A stretch of DNA of 64,000 bases from Blattamonas nauphoetae (GCA_033064195.1 JARBJD010000264.1:42057-106056); one strand, 5' to 3'; shown: positions 45,418 through 54,870, counted from the stretch's first letter. Program-made: numbers and translations. Notes: generated by a model from the letters alone, not told the origin.

Positions 45418-47280
45418 CTACATGATTCCTAATTCTTTGTGCAAGGCTTTCAATGTATGATTAGGATAGTACTCAACTTTTGGTTCACCATTGCTGTATC
45501 GTAATACCCACCACGTTGTTGCAGTGGTTGCTAGAATCGGTGCTGGAGGATGAGTAAACGTTGTCATGTTGCTACCACTTTGACTTGGATTGTAGACATT
45601 GTAGTATGTGTCAATCAAACCTTGATATATTGGTTGGGATCGTAATGTGACAGGAACATTCTGACCTTTGGAACTGATGGAATCATTGCAATTTGTTGGA
45701 CATCCGCTTCTCTGAGTTGAGAAGCACAAAAGGAAGTCAGTGTTGTCATGAATCGGTCGCACTCTTGTCATTGTTTCACCTGAATATGAACCATCACCAG
45801 TGAGTTTCTCTTCAACGAGAGAATCTGTCAGTGATCGCTCTAAATCTTCAGGAACAGCTAGGTACGAATCGAGATTGAGAGTTGACAATGCAAATTGATA
45901 GAAGCGAGCTCCAATCGTTGTTGTTGGTTGCTCTGGATAATCCTTGTTGAGTAGATTCACTTGGATATTCTTCTGCATTGGATTGTGGAAACAAGTGACT
46001 TCATTATCGTAGTGACGAAAGAGGAGCATGATATCTTTGGCATTCACGAGAACCATTTGCTGAGGGCAATCAATTCCTGATGCTGTTGGTGTCTTCTGAA
46101 ATGGATAGAATGAAATCTTTTCTGCTGGTATCGTTCCGGGACGATTCTGATACATCTGCTTCAGATTCTCTTTCGCAATTTCCTTCATTTTGTATCCAGA
46201 ACTCATGCAATCCACGTCATCAATGCGACAATCAGCAATGTTCAATGATATGTACTGATTCGCAAATTCTGGTTCTTTTGTGACTGTTCCAGCTGAATTA
46301 TAAACAATATCTTGAGTTACTGTTGGTTGTAGAAATGATTGACCGATTTGAACAAAATTCTTTGTGCACAAGGTGACAAGATTATTTAGAAAATATGGAC
46401 GATGTTGAATGCAATTGAGAGTGGATTCTCGAATCTTTGGTGCTGTTGTCGTTCTATTAACAATTGATGAAAGTGTATTGTTCAATGTCAGTTCAGGATT
46501 CACAGGACAACAAACGAATGCATCTTCATTGATGTGCACGCTGAGTTTCAGATCTCCGAAGAGACACCGAGGATAGTCAGTCATGCCTGAGAAAATGAGA
46601 AGATCTTCAAGATTTATTGACACACGAATTGGGACATCAATTGTGTCTCGAAATACTCCAGTTCCAGATGTTGTTGTGAATGCTGATATTGGAATATAAA
46701 CACCAGCAGCAGATTCATCATGATTCCAAGCATTTTGCCACGGAGTGTGACAATGTTTTCGATTCTCTAATTGACTCTTCGGTTTGATCATATTATATAT
46801 GTGCGATTCCATTGAAACGTCATTGTTTGCTGTACTTATGATTCTTTGATTGTTGTGAAGAACAGTAAATCTACTAAAGATAGATGCTGAATGTTTGAGA
46901 CCAACGAAGATGAATATCCTCTCGTTCATGAACGATCCAACCTTACCAGCTGTTGTTTGCCAATTGTTCATTTTCAAAGTCGCTGTCATTGTGAACGTAA
47001 TGAATGAATCATCAATTTGACAAATATCCTGATTCCCAGTCAACGGAATAATTATTTCCTGTCCTTTGTAGAAGCGTGAATTCTCTGATGGTTTCAATTC
47101 CTGAATGGAAGTACTGTGAGCACCATCGTTCAAGAGGTAATTTATGTGATGTTCAGACATTAATTGCAGTTGTATCTGTCCAATATCGTCTCGTGTATAT
47201 TTTACATTTCCTGTTGTATTTCCAGTCAGTGATGATGCTCCAGTTCTTTTGTTTGTCAGATGTGTTATATGTGAGTTCAT
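45418..47280 (-). CDS. Major-capsid-like protein, copy 2
   Basis: A 620-residue product that looks whole. It shares with the first copy the order of segments: an early strand-rich part (QEIIIPLTGNQDICQID), RKHCHTPWQNAWNHDESA, a CLFGDLKLSVHINEDAFVCC block matching SIFGNLRLRFHLTTDSLVYC, and the end block HPPAPILATTATTWWVLR. Overall identity looks low, so the duplication is old. One copy may form the shell and the other a special position, but this cannot be told from sequence. It is preceded by TTTTTTTATTTTTG. Confidence 0.65.
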   Translation of the reverse strand: MNSHITHLTNKRTGASSLTGNTTGNVKYTRDDIGQIQLQLMSEHHINYLLNDGAHSTSIQELKPSENSRFYKGQEIIIPLTGNQDICQIDDSFITFTMTATLKMNNWQTTAGKVGSFMNERIFIFVGLKHSASIFSRFTVLHNNQRIISTANNDVSMESHIYNMIKPKSQLENRKHCHTPWQNAWNHDESAAGVYIPISAFTTTSGTGVFRDTIDVPIRVSINLEDLLIFSGMTDYPRCLFGDLKLSVHINEDAFVCCPVNPELTLNNTLSSIVNRTTTAPKIRESTLNCIQHRPYFLNNLVTLCTKNFVQIGQSFLQPTVTQDIVYNSAGTVTKEPEFANQYISLNIADCRIDDVDCMSSGYKMKEIAKENLKQMYQNRPGTIPAEKISFYPFQKTPTASGIDCPQQMVLVNAKDIMLLFRHYDNEVTCFHNPMQKNIQVNLLNKDYPEQPTTTIGARFYQFALSTLNLDSYLAVPEDLERSLTDSLVEEKLTGDGSYSGETMTRVRPIHDNTDFLLCFSTQRSGCPTNCNDSISSKGQNVPVTLRSQPIYQGLIDTYYNVYNPSQSGSNMTTFTHPPAPILATTATTWWVLRYSNGEPKVEYYPNHTLKALHKELGIM

Positions 47281-47284
47281 TTTA

Positions 47285-47300
47285 TCAAAAATAAAAAAAC
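47285..47300 (-). promoter_or_regulatory. Start-proximal TTTTTTTATTTTTG motif (capsid-like copy 2)
   Basis: Followed by ATAAA and the ATG on the minus strand, in a 28-bp gap. Confidence 0.55.
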
Positions 47301-47308
47301 AATATTGC

Positions 47309-47611
47309 TTATTTCTTTTTCAGTTTCTTCTTCTTTGCTTTCGGCTTCAGCTTTTCTTCCAGTCTCATAATTTCTCCTCTGAGCTTGTTCGCTACCGCTG
47401 TGTTTCCTTCATTGATTGCTTGCTCATATTGTGCCATCTTTTCTGCATGGATTTGTTGATCCGATTTCACATCTGGGATCATCTCCACACCAGTCTGTGC
47501 AACCTTCGAAATCAGTGGTCCAACGAAGGGGATGAGATTCAGAAATGGAGCTCCAATTATGAGAATGGTTTTGCCAACTGCTGCAAATTTTGATAACCAA
47601 CCTGGTGCCAT
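47309..47611 (-). CDS. Small hydrophobic/basic Polinton protein (MAPG type)
   Basis: A 100-residue product. It begins MAPGWLSKFAAVGK, has one hydrophobic stretch (ILIIGAPFLNLIPFVGPLI), then a helical acidic-polar part, and ends in a Lys-rich tail (KAKKKKLKKK) that could bind DNA or acidic surfaces. It shares the first four residues and the operon-like setting with the next gene. By position it may be an internal virion protein comparable to small adenoviral core or membrane-lytic proteins. That comparison is inference. Confidence 0.55.
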   Translation of the reverse strand: MAPGWLSKFAAVGKTILIIGAPFLNLIPFVGPLISKVAQTGVEMIPDVKSDQQIHAEKMAQYEQAINEGNTAVANKLRGEIMRLEEKLKPKAKKKKLKKK

Positions 47612-47614
47612 TTA

Positions 47615-47629
47615 TGTAAAAATAAAAAA
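47615..47629 (-). promoter_or_regulatory. Start-proximal TTTTTTATTTTTAC motif (100-residue gene)
   Basis: Followed by ATAA and the ATG. Identical core to the next gene's motif. Confidence 0.55.
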
Positions 47630-47645
47630 CTGGAACATAATTAAA

Positions 47646-47957
47646 TTATAATCCTTTGAATTGGATTTTTGAATTTGACGATTGGGGAATGTCATCGTTT
47701 GAATACCGTGCATTTCGAGGTGGTTCAAAATCAATCATCTGTGGTTGTTGTGCTCGATTGATTGCCTTGTTCTGTTGGTACACATCCATCATTCCTCCTA
47801 AGCCACTGAGTATTCCTCCTGCTGTTTGTCCAAATTTGTTGTTCGTCTGTGAGAGAAGTCCACCACCAACCTGATGTAGTGATGGAGCTAGAGGTTTGAT
47901 GAATTGAAAGAATTGTTTGCCTATATTTTTGAGTTTGTTGAAACTTCCTGGTGCCAT
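47646..47957 (-). CDS. Second small MAPG-type Polinton protein
   Basis: A 103-residue product that begins MAPGSFNKLKNIGKQFF, is Gly-rich in the middle (QTAGGILSGLGGMMDV) and Gln/Asn-rich at the end. LSGL-G fits the loose (L/I/M)xGx-G cleavage pattern of adenovirus-type proteases, which many Polintons encode, though no protease was found here. It starts after TTTTTTATTTTTAC. Function unknown; a minor virion part is plausible. Confidence 0.55.
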   Translation of the reverse strand: MAPGSFNKLKNIGKQFFQFIKPLAPSLHQVGGGLLSQTNNKFGQTAGGILSGLGGMMDVYQQNKAINRAQQPQMIDFEPPRNARYSNDDIPQSSNSKIQFKGL

Positions 47958-47960
47958 TTA

Positions 47961-47975
47961 TGTAAAAATAAAAAA
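47961..47975 (-). promoter_or_regulatory. Start-proximal TTTTTTATTTTTAC motif (103-residue gene)
   Basis: Followed by ATAA and the ATG, in a 35-bp gap. Confidence 0.55.
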
Positions 47976-47992
47976 TTCAATTCATTATTATT

Positions 47993-48580
47993 TTATCTCG
48001 GTATTGCTTTAGTCAGCGATATTCCATAATTGAGAATGGTGTTGTATGCTTCATTGAAGGCAATGCTCATGTCTTTTCCACCAACGAGGATCTTGAAAAT
48101 TGTTCTAAACACTGGGAGTTTATTCAGACATAAACACTTATCAGACAAATCATCCAGTTCAATCACCACATCTTTGATTCCAGTTAGTGTCGCAATCAGT
48201 GCACATAAATCACTTTGGTTTGTGATCAGTTTCTTTGATGGTTCAATGAGATTATTCAGTAGTTTCTTTTCACATGCAAAAGCATTCTTGTACACTAACA
48301 ATAGTTGATCTTTGAATGCTGAAATGTTTGATGTGTATTCTCGTAGTGGTATAGAACGACTTTGGATTGGGGCAGATGGATAAATCTCAAGTGGTGGTGG
48401 ATCATACGTTCCTGGAACATTCTCTAGTTCAACATTAGCGCTTTGTTCATTGCGATCTTCGAGCTTTGATCTTCCCGAAGTTGATCCTTTATTATCAATG
48501 ATGACATTGTTGGTGATTGATGTTGGGACTGAAGAAGAACTTGTGTGTTTCGTAAATTGACAACTTAGAATTGGTTGCAT
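47993..48580 (-). CDS. Unrecognised 195-residue Polinton protein
   Basis: Looks whole. The first 70 residues are Ser/Thr/Asn-rich and probably disordered, followed by a proline-containing stretch (YDPPPLEIYPSAPIQ). The remaining 120 residues are helical with several Cys (ACEKKLL, KCLCLNKLPVF). No known domain. The start is the ATG at 48580, just below a TTTTTTATTTTTAT motif. Confidence 0.5.
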   Translation of the reverse strand: MQPILSCQFTKHTSSSSVPTSITNNVIIDNKGSTSGRSKLEDRNEQSANVELENVPGTYDPPPLEIYPSAPIQSRSIPLREYTSNISAFKDQLLLVYKNAFACEKKLLNNLIEPSKKLITNQSDLCALIATLTGIKDVVIELDDLSDKCLCLNKLPVFRTIFKILVGGKDMSIAFNEAYNTILNYGISLTKAIPR

Positions 48581-48587
48581 CACTTTC

Positions 48588-48602
48588 TATAAAAATAAAA
48601 AA
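48588..48602 (-). promoter_or_regulatory. Start-proximal TTTTTTATTTTTAT motif (195-residue gene)
   Basis: Followed by AGAAAGTG and the ATG at 48580, in a 37-bp gap. Confidence 0.55.
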
Positions 48603-48617
48603 TATATATTTATGTTT

Positions 48618-49571
48618 TTAATCACTCATATCTTTCTCCAAGTGTGCGAATCGAGTATATTCAGGCATTTGTCCTGTTTGGTATCTTCCGATATCTCCCG
48701 TTCTTGTTCTGTATGCCGCAGTTGTCTGTTCGTTCACAAATGTTGATATCTGAGTTGAGTATTGACCAAGGTAGGTACCTAAATCTTCTGTGTTTGAAAT
48801 GATTGTTATGAACTGTGGATGAATCTGTTCTTTAAAAGCTTTTCTTGATTTCAATCTTTGATGATCTGGATCTGTACTGTTATATCCGTCAACATGGTCG
48901 ACAAGCCATTGATCCCACATCTTTGATGCAATCTTGGATTGAATTGAATTGAAAACCATATTGTCCAACACTCCTTTCCCAGGGTCTGCTGGAGTTTCTC
49001 GACTGGCTCGATACAGCTTCAATACATTAGTCATGAATTCACCAACTGCTTTCTTCATTATTGCATATGGTTGTTGTGATCGTTGTGCTTGCATTTCTTG
49101 GTAGTTGACTTCACGATAGTTTCCTGGTAAATCGTATGTTCCAGTTTTGAGGAAGTTGTTGTGTGCGGCTTTGATTCTTCTTCCATGATCTTGACGAAAT
49201 GATGAGTATGAAGTTTGTCTTCGCATATCTGGTGTTGGATTCATTGAATAGTATGTCTCCACTACAGGTCGACTGTTGTTTGATGCAAGCATGAATCCAT
49301 TCGCTGCTACCAGATCTCCATTATCTTTGTCGTAGACCATCACATCAGGAACCTTGCCATGTTTTTCCATTTCAACTCTCCAGTTTTGTTCAGTCCTTTC
49401 AATGTATTCTAAAGCTGATGGAACACTACTGAGTGCAGAATTGAATTTGGTGCGAATGTCATCATCAGCATGGATTCTTTTCATTGCATCTCGGGTTGCC
49501 TGTTCATATCTCATTTTTGGTTTCTTCGCTGGTGCCTTTCTCAATGCGGGAATGTATTGTATCTTCGACAT
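48618..49571 (-). CDS. Unrecognised 317-residue Polinton protein
   Basis: Looks whole. It begins MSKIQYIPALRKAPAKKPK, basic at the N terminus, then long helices. Recognisable traits are charge clusters (HADDDIRTKF), a Pro/Gly segment (GTYDLPGNYREVNY) and a C-terminal part with Thr/Arg/Gly turns (AAYRTRTGDIGRYQTG). It does not match capsid, ATPase or protease motifs. Position at the far end of the virion-gene cluster suggests a structural or assembly role. A longer start at 49592 would use TTG and is less likely. Confidence 0.5.
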   Translation of the reverse strand: MSKIQYIPALRKAPAKKPKMRYEQATRDAMKRIHADDDIRTKFNSALSSVPSALEYIERTEQNWRVEMEKHGKVPDVMVYDKDNGDLVAANGFMLASNNSRPVVETYYSMNPTPDMRRQTSYSSFRQDHGRRIKAAHNNFLKTGTYDLPGNYREVNYQEMQAQRSQQPYAIMKKAVGEFMTNVLKLYRASRETPADPGKGVLDNMVFNSIQSKIASKMWDQWLVDHVDGYNSTDPDHQRLKSRKAFKEQIHPQFITIISNTEDLGTYLGQYSTQISTFVNEQTTAAYRTRTGDIGRYQTGQMPEYTRFAHLEKDMSD

Positions 49572-49630
49572 TGTGTTTTCACACAAATTCAAAAATCCAA
49601 AACTATATTTTAATTAGAGAGAAATCAGAA

Positions 49631-49963
49631 ATGAAAAGATCTTCAACATCTCTTACAGCATACGTGAATGCAAAACTGAGTGAAGCATCTAGTAGGAATG
49701 TTTCTCATGAACAGGCCTTTCCAAAAAGTCTCCATAATTTGCGTCGAAAAGGCTCATTTTGTGTATATGAAGATATTCTAGTCAAAATGACATTATGTTT
49801 ATCCAATCATCAAACAACAGGTGTTCGACTATCAATGAACATCATTTTCAAGTTGATCCAGAGAAAGAAAAAAGAAACAGGAAGTGGCCCAAAAACTCAG
49901 GTCCTGCAAAAAAATCAGACTTTATTTTTGAAAAAAATTGATTCAAAAATATCACCTCTATAA
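49631..49963 (+). CDS. Polinton gene running into the inverted-repeat element
   Basis: Starts MKRSSTSLTAYVNAKLSEAS and has a basic, helical character (LRRKGSFCVYEDILVKM). Its upstream two thirds belong to the Polinton side, but the last 27 codons lie in the left arm of the inverted-repeat element beginning at 49882. The natural end is therefore probably lost. It is divergent from the 317-residue gene. Function not recognised. Confidence 0.4.
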   Translation: MKRSSTSLTAYVNAKLSEASSRNVSHEQAFPKSLHNLRRKGSFCVYEDILVKMTLCLSNHQTTGVRLSMNIIFKLIQRKKKETGSGPKTQVLQKNQTLFLKKIDSKISPL

Positions 49964-51521
49964 AACTGAATTAAGTGTCCCCACAAAGCCGGAAAGATGC
50001 AGAAAACCAAACTCGGTCTGCAAACCCACAATTATGAACTTTCGAACTTCCTCCATTTCACAGTTTCTTCTTGAACTCCTCCTTTTCTCAAAAGATTAAT
50101 GAAAACTAATCTCAAAGTATGTCACATAGTTGACACTTGTTATGACATAATTTGTGTGTTAGCGAATGAAAGGATCCTAGAGATGATCGACTGCTATGTG
50201 GACAAGGGAGGTGAGAACAATGTCAAGACAATGGTCATGGTTCTGTTGGAGGTGGAGTAATATGAGAGGGCTGTTGGACACGTGCTTGCGTTCCAGGTAC
50301 GAATGGAAGAGTTGAACAGACACTCGTCGATCGAGTGGATACGACTATTCCTATGTCAAGATGATTTTTTTCTCTTCTCATGGCATCCTTTTCAGCAATC
50401 AGCAATTCCGGATGTCTCACGTTGATTCCGTCTCCATAACGTTGGTCTCACTGACTGGACAGTTTCTTTTCTGTGAACCACACTTTTTCGTGTATCTCAG
50501 CAACCAGGTGTAGAGAACACGTGGTGTTCTCCGCTATGACTATCTTCGAGAGCACTATCTTTGAGCTGAAATTTCAAGATCCACTGAAGGTTTCCAAATG
50601 CCGAGTTTCACCTTGAATGACACAAGTCAGACAATCATTGGTAGAATTCTCTCGCATCATCGACTTATTCCGGAAAAATATGGTCTAAATGCGAGATAAT
50701 CAGAGTATGCAACGCGATCATATATTCACAAAGATGATAGTCTGTTAACAGCGAAGATTCATTCCACTTTTGTCACACTGATGAAGTGCACACAAATTGG
50801 TAGAGAGACACACAAGTTGAAAAGACTCAAAACCGACATCACAATATAGTGTCGAACAAATCACCTGTGTTCGTGAAGACAGTGCGCTGTGACATCTCGA
50901 GTTGAAGAGATACGACGTGGACATTCTGTGATCAACTGGCAGCTCCATGCTCGTAGAAACACAAAGTTAACAAGTAGAATTCCTCCAAAACGCCTAGTAT
51001 TACGGATTGCGGATAAGAATGTCACAGAAGAGAAAAATTAATCTTGACATAGGAATAGTCGTATCCACTCGATCGACGAGTGTCTGTTCAACTCTTCCAT
51101 TCGTACCTGGAACGCAAGCACGTGTCCAACAGCCCTCTCATATTACTCCACCTCCAACAGAACCATGACCATTGTCTTGACATTGTTCTCACCTCCCTTG
51201 TCCACATAGCAGTCGATCATCTCTAGGATCCTTTCATTCGCTAACACACAAATTATGTCATAACAAGTGTCAACTATGTGACATACTTTGAGATTAGTTT
51301 TCATTAATCTTTTGAGAAAAGGAGGAGTTCAAGAAGAAACTGTGAAATGGAGGAAGTTCGAAAGTTCATAATTGTGGGTTTGCAGACCGAGTTTGGTTTT
51401 CTGCATCTTTCCGGCTTTGTGGGGACACTTAATTCAGTTTTATAGAGGTGATATTTTTGAATCAATTTTTTTCAAAAATAAAGTCTGATTTTTTTGCAGG
51501 ACCTGAGTTTTTGGGCCACTT
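49882..51521. mobile_element. 1.64-kb element with ~495-bp terminal inverted repeats
   Basis: The left arm 49882-50379 and right arm 51027-51521 are near-perfect reverse complements. Outer ends read AAGTGGCCCAAAAACTCAGG. The interior (50380-51026) has no recognisable gene, so the element is non-autonomous or simply an inverted duplication. High arm identity suggests a young age. A diverged piece of the same arm sits at 6652-6760, so the family is dispersed. The left end lies in a Polinton gene. No clear target duplication was found. Confidence 0.78.
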
Positions 51522-53377
51522 GGTCTGATCGAGATTGAATGTTAAATCTTGACCACCACAGAGATATGAATGTTCCGTGTGACGTTGATCGCTCCTTCCT
51601 CAGTGTCTGTCAGACGAGCTGACAGTGTGTTTGCAAAATTACTGCTCGATCCTGTTGAAGCACAATTCTCCCCTTCTCTTCTTCACATCCTTTGTACAGG
51701 TTGATTTCGTGATGAGCAGTGGCGAGTGATACAACAGATCTTGTTCCGATCATCGGGACTTCCTGATTTCCGAGAATGTGGGTGTGGGCAGCGGTGTTGA
51801 CTTCGGGGATCCTGAGGTGGCCAGTGGAGGGCGACTCGGTGAGAAAGGATGAGGCCATCAACGACAGCCCAGATCGGAAGGGACTGGGGCCTGATTGGTG
51901 GATGATTTCCGGTTCGACTGGCTCGAGCTTGTGGTCGAATGTGATAGGTTGTTTGATAGAGACCATCTGAAGGAGAGACCCCGCATCGGATCCCGTCTTC
52001 TGCCTTCTATTCTTCCGGTGCTCAGAACTCTGCTGCTTCTGCGAGGTAGGAGCACCCATCTACGATGGTCTCTGGATGCTCATTGAAAGTTCTTGCAGAA
52101 GCTGGATTGTGATGTCATCGGGGCAAAGGAAGAGCTGATCCAATCGCAAATGGAGGAGGCCTTGCAGACCAGTCTGCTCTAGTCAGGGATTGGCGGGATG
52201 TCCTCGATGGTCTGTGCTGTCTTTGCTTTCTTCATCGAATACGTCGGCACGTTCCTCGCCGATGGACAGAACATATTTTGAGTGATGTCCATTCCCCCCA
52301 CTCCAACAGCTGCAGAACAGGTTCCGTCTGATTCACTTGCATGTGGCCTCCGTGCGCGCTGAGGTCAGTGGGAGGTGTGCTCGATGGGGATCTGATGGGC
52401 GAGATTGGCGTTTGTGTCTTCTCAGGCACTTCGGGTGTCCATTTCTCGTCGGAGGAGGCGTGATGGTAGGAGAAGGGGCGTTGTGCTCGATCTGTCTGTT
52501 CGGGTTGAGAAGCAAGAGTGCGCGCTGTGAATATGGTGGCTGCTAAAACGACGACAGCTGCGGAGTGTGTGTTTCGTGGTGTTTGATCCGAACCGATCCA
52601 CGGCGGGTAAGGAACGATGTCGGCTCGTTTGACATATTTCGTGAATGGTCGCTCCCATGGAGTGATGTGTGTCGTGGAGTTTGTTGTTGTGAGTTGGGAG
52701 GTGAACGAGACATGGACAAGGCTTCGATGCGCTTGTTTGTGGAGGGAGGAGGCGGAGAGAGGCTTTGGTGTTTGGAGGGTGTTTGCCGATTCGAGTCCTT
52801 TCACTTTCCTCACTACGTGTGTTGTGCTTCTGCTCAGCGTGTTGTGTGACTCGTTCCGTGGGGAGAGGTTCTGCCCTCCTTCCATGACGTCTTCCGTCTT
52901 CGCGATTAATCTCAACGAATGAAGACTCCCGGTGTCTGCTGAGAGACCGAAGGAGTGATTTTTGAATCTGCTCTGCTCATGGTCTGTGTTGTGGGTGGAT
53001 TGCCTGACACCAACAAGAACGATGCAAAAGTCGATCGTGGCGAGAGAGATTTGGTCGTCTCGTTGAGATTGTTCAAAGAAAGATTTGTGTTGGTGTGTGG
53101 GTGGTGAGTGTTGGTGCGTGCGGAGTGGACGAGGTTCATGAAGGGGTTCTTGGCGAGTGGGCAGATATTGAGGGTTGGTGTGGGGTTTCCGGAGTGGTTG
53201 GTGAAGTTGTGTCTGTCGGAGGTTCATCAGAGTTGTCTGTGGAGGCTTCCCCTCGTTAAGCTACTGACGATGCTGGTCAGGTGATTCTTGCATCATTCTC
53301 ACATTGTCCGTTGTAACTTTGGCTATTATTGCGGCTACCAGAAATCCTGAAAAGGTTTTCTTTCTTTGTCCATCTTA
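51522..53377. other. Unrecognised host sequence with ambiguous coding strand
   Basis: Both strands hold long frames. On the minus strand 51610-52059 (includes STGHLRIPEVNTAAHTHIL) and 52232-53227 (His/Thr/Ser/Pro-rich). On the plus strand 51776-51970 and 52565-52849. Membrane-like runs are few. The minus-strand piece at 53139-52912 (NLVHSARTNTHHPHTN) looks compositional. I cannot assign a gene or function. Real exons are likely, perhaps in the minus direction. Confidence 0.3.
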
Positions 53378-54287
53378 CAGTCGGAATAGTTCAACATCGA
53401 ACAAAATTGTTCAACATCGAAACCGAATCATTCAACATCGAACAAAATAGTTCAACATCGAACATCATAATTCAACGTCGAAAACGAAAAATTCAACATC
53501 GAACAACAAAAAACCTCTCCTTTATATGTGTGCCATAAAGCCTGAATTGAATAAGTTACTACATCAGAGTCGAAATGGATTCGATCGAAGAAGTAATGCC
53601 TCGATCAACTAGGACAATTTTGAACATTTCCTTATGGTAGATGAGAACCTTAGTTGACCAGAACGTCTCTTTCTTCACTCTGTTGCCACATGTCCATGCA
53701 TTGAATCTCACAACTGCTCAACTTTCTATGACACGATCATCCATGGCAAAGACATCAAAAAAGATGAAGTTGGAAGTAAGAATTGACAAACCCAATTTGG
53801 AAGGTGGTCATTTCTTGAGTTCAGATGCAAAATCTGGTCTGATAGCCGTGGTCATGATCATGAACCGCTGTGAATGGAGATGAATGATGTTTTTTTAGAT
53901 AACAGAGGGGGTGAAAATCAGAGTCAAACGGACCGTTTAGGTCGGAATACCGAGTTTGGGAAAAGAAAAAATGTGAAAACAATTATTACCGACAATGATG
54001 AATGGAAAAGGGTGAAAAGTTCATTCTCTTTCCGATCGAATCTCAAAACAATGAAAATAATGTCGGTTTCTTCGTTTCTGTACGTAATTCACCTACATTA
54101 AACGTGTACGCATATTTGTTTGAATGCTCTGGTGCTTTTTATCGTCATCTGAATTTCTTGTTCCATGTTGAATTATTCATTTTCGATGTTGAAGGATTAT
54201 GTTCGATGTTGAACTATTCCGTTGCGATGTTGAACTCTTTTGTTCGATGTTGAATTATTTTCCTGCGATGTTGCACTATTCCGACTG
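53378..54287. mobile_element. 910-bp Tc1/mariner-like MITE with arrayed subterminal inverted repeats
   Basis: The left end begins CAGTCGGAATAGTTCAACAT. The right end is its inverse (ending GCACTATTCCGACTG). TA flanks both ends (53376-53377 and 54288-54289), as for Tc1/mariner targets. Inside each end, five to six copies of a 20-22-bp word (TTCAACATCGAAC) are arrayed, in opposite orientation at the two ends. The interior (53510-54160) has only short frames of no recognised kind, so movement would depend on a transposase supplied elsewhere. Confidence 0.82.
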
Positions 54288-54489
54288 TATCTAGACCGAT
54301 GTTTCCGTTGTCAAGTTACGCAAGGATCCAAGGAATACAAAGTGTCCACTTCTGGATGAGATCCTTGGGATCTGTAGTAGTTGCTGATGATTGTTGATGG
54401 GAGGAGAAATGGAGAAATCATGTTCATTGTGGTGAATCGTTGGAACAGTATGATTCTAGATAATTGCATCAAACTAACCCACTTCAATT

Positions 54490-54870
54490 CAAACTTTTTC
54501 AGTTTGGTGAATGACGAGGTGGCAATGGACAAACATTGGTGGGAGTGATCTCACATCAACGTTCTTGGGCAGGAGGATGTGCGTTGGGAGGGAGATGCCT
54601 GTCCCATCGACCATGAAAAGGGCTGTTCTTTTGCAATCGGGCAAATCTTCAGATAGAACATCATTTTTCCTAGTTTGACGATTCTTCTTTTCCTTCTCGG
54701 CTTTTTCATTTGTAAGAAGGGTTCAATATTTGCTCTTGTTGATGCTTTCGTTCTGGCAAGCGGATCCAAAACCCGATTGATTGCAGCTTCTCGACCATTG
54801 ATGCAATTGTTTGAACTCGACATTCCCCGAATCCTGTCTTTTCCAACCCTGATCATATTCGATGCTCGTC
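54490..54870 (-). pseudogene. Scrap of a DDE_1-type transposase
   Basis: Minus-strand reading from about 54680 gives CKRTALFMVDGTGISLP followed by THILLPKNV. This resembles the segment between the first and second catalytic Asp of the pogo-like copy at 19.9 kb (VIGGDGTRLDTHILVP). The upstream frame contains a basic run (KKPRRKRRIVK). No catalytic triad is complete. It is a short remnant. Confidence 0.45.

Larger units (their letters stand above)
34898..49881. mobile_element. Polinton (Maverick) fossil, about 15 kb, partly broken
   Basis: Polintons are large virus-like DNA elements with a protein-primed polymerase B, a retrovirus-type integrase and capsid genes. Here the replication and integration genes run on the plus strand (34.9-39.3 kb), together with a small gene and a tail-fibre-like gene (41.6-43.2 kb). 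The virion-type genes run on the minus strand (43.2-49.6 kb). About six breaks are seen, all in the polymerase and integrase; the virion-type genes look whole. That suggests a fairly recent loss of function. About 2.3 kb of foreign-looking repeat DNA separates the integrase from the next gene. Terminal repeats, a packaging ATPase and a maturation protease were not recognised. An inverted-repeat element abuts the right side. Confidence 0.88.

Noticed and set aside
34898-49881. Packaging ATPase and cysteine protease of the Polinton
   Set aside because: I searched the frames for Walker motifs and a His/Cys protease pattern and found none that I could defend.
52232-53227. 331-residue minus-strand frame as a real gene
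   Set aside because: His/Thr/Pro/Ser-rich without recognisable blocks and opposed by similar frames on the plus strand; kept only as ambiguous coding sequence.
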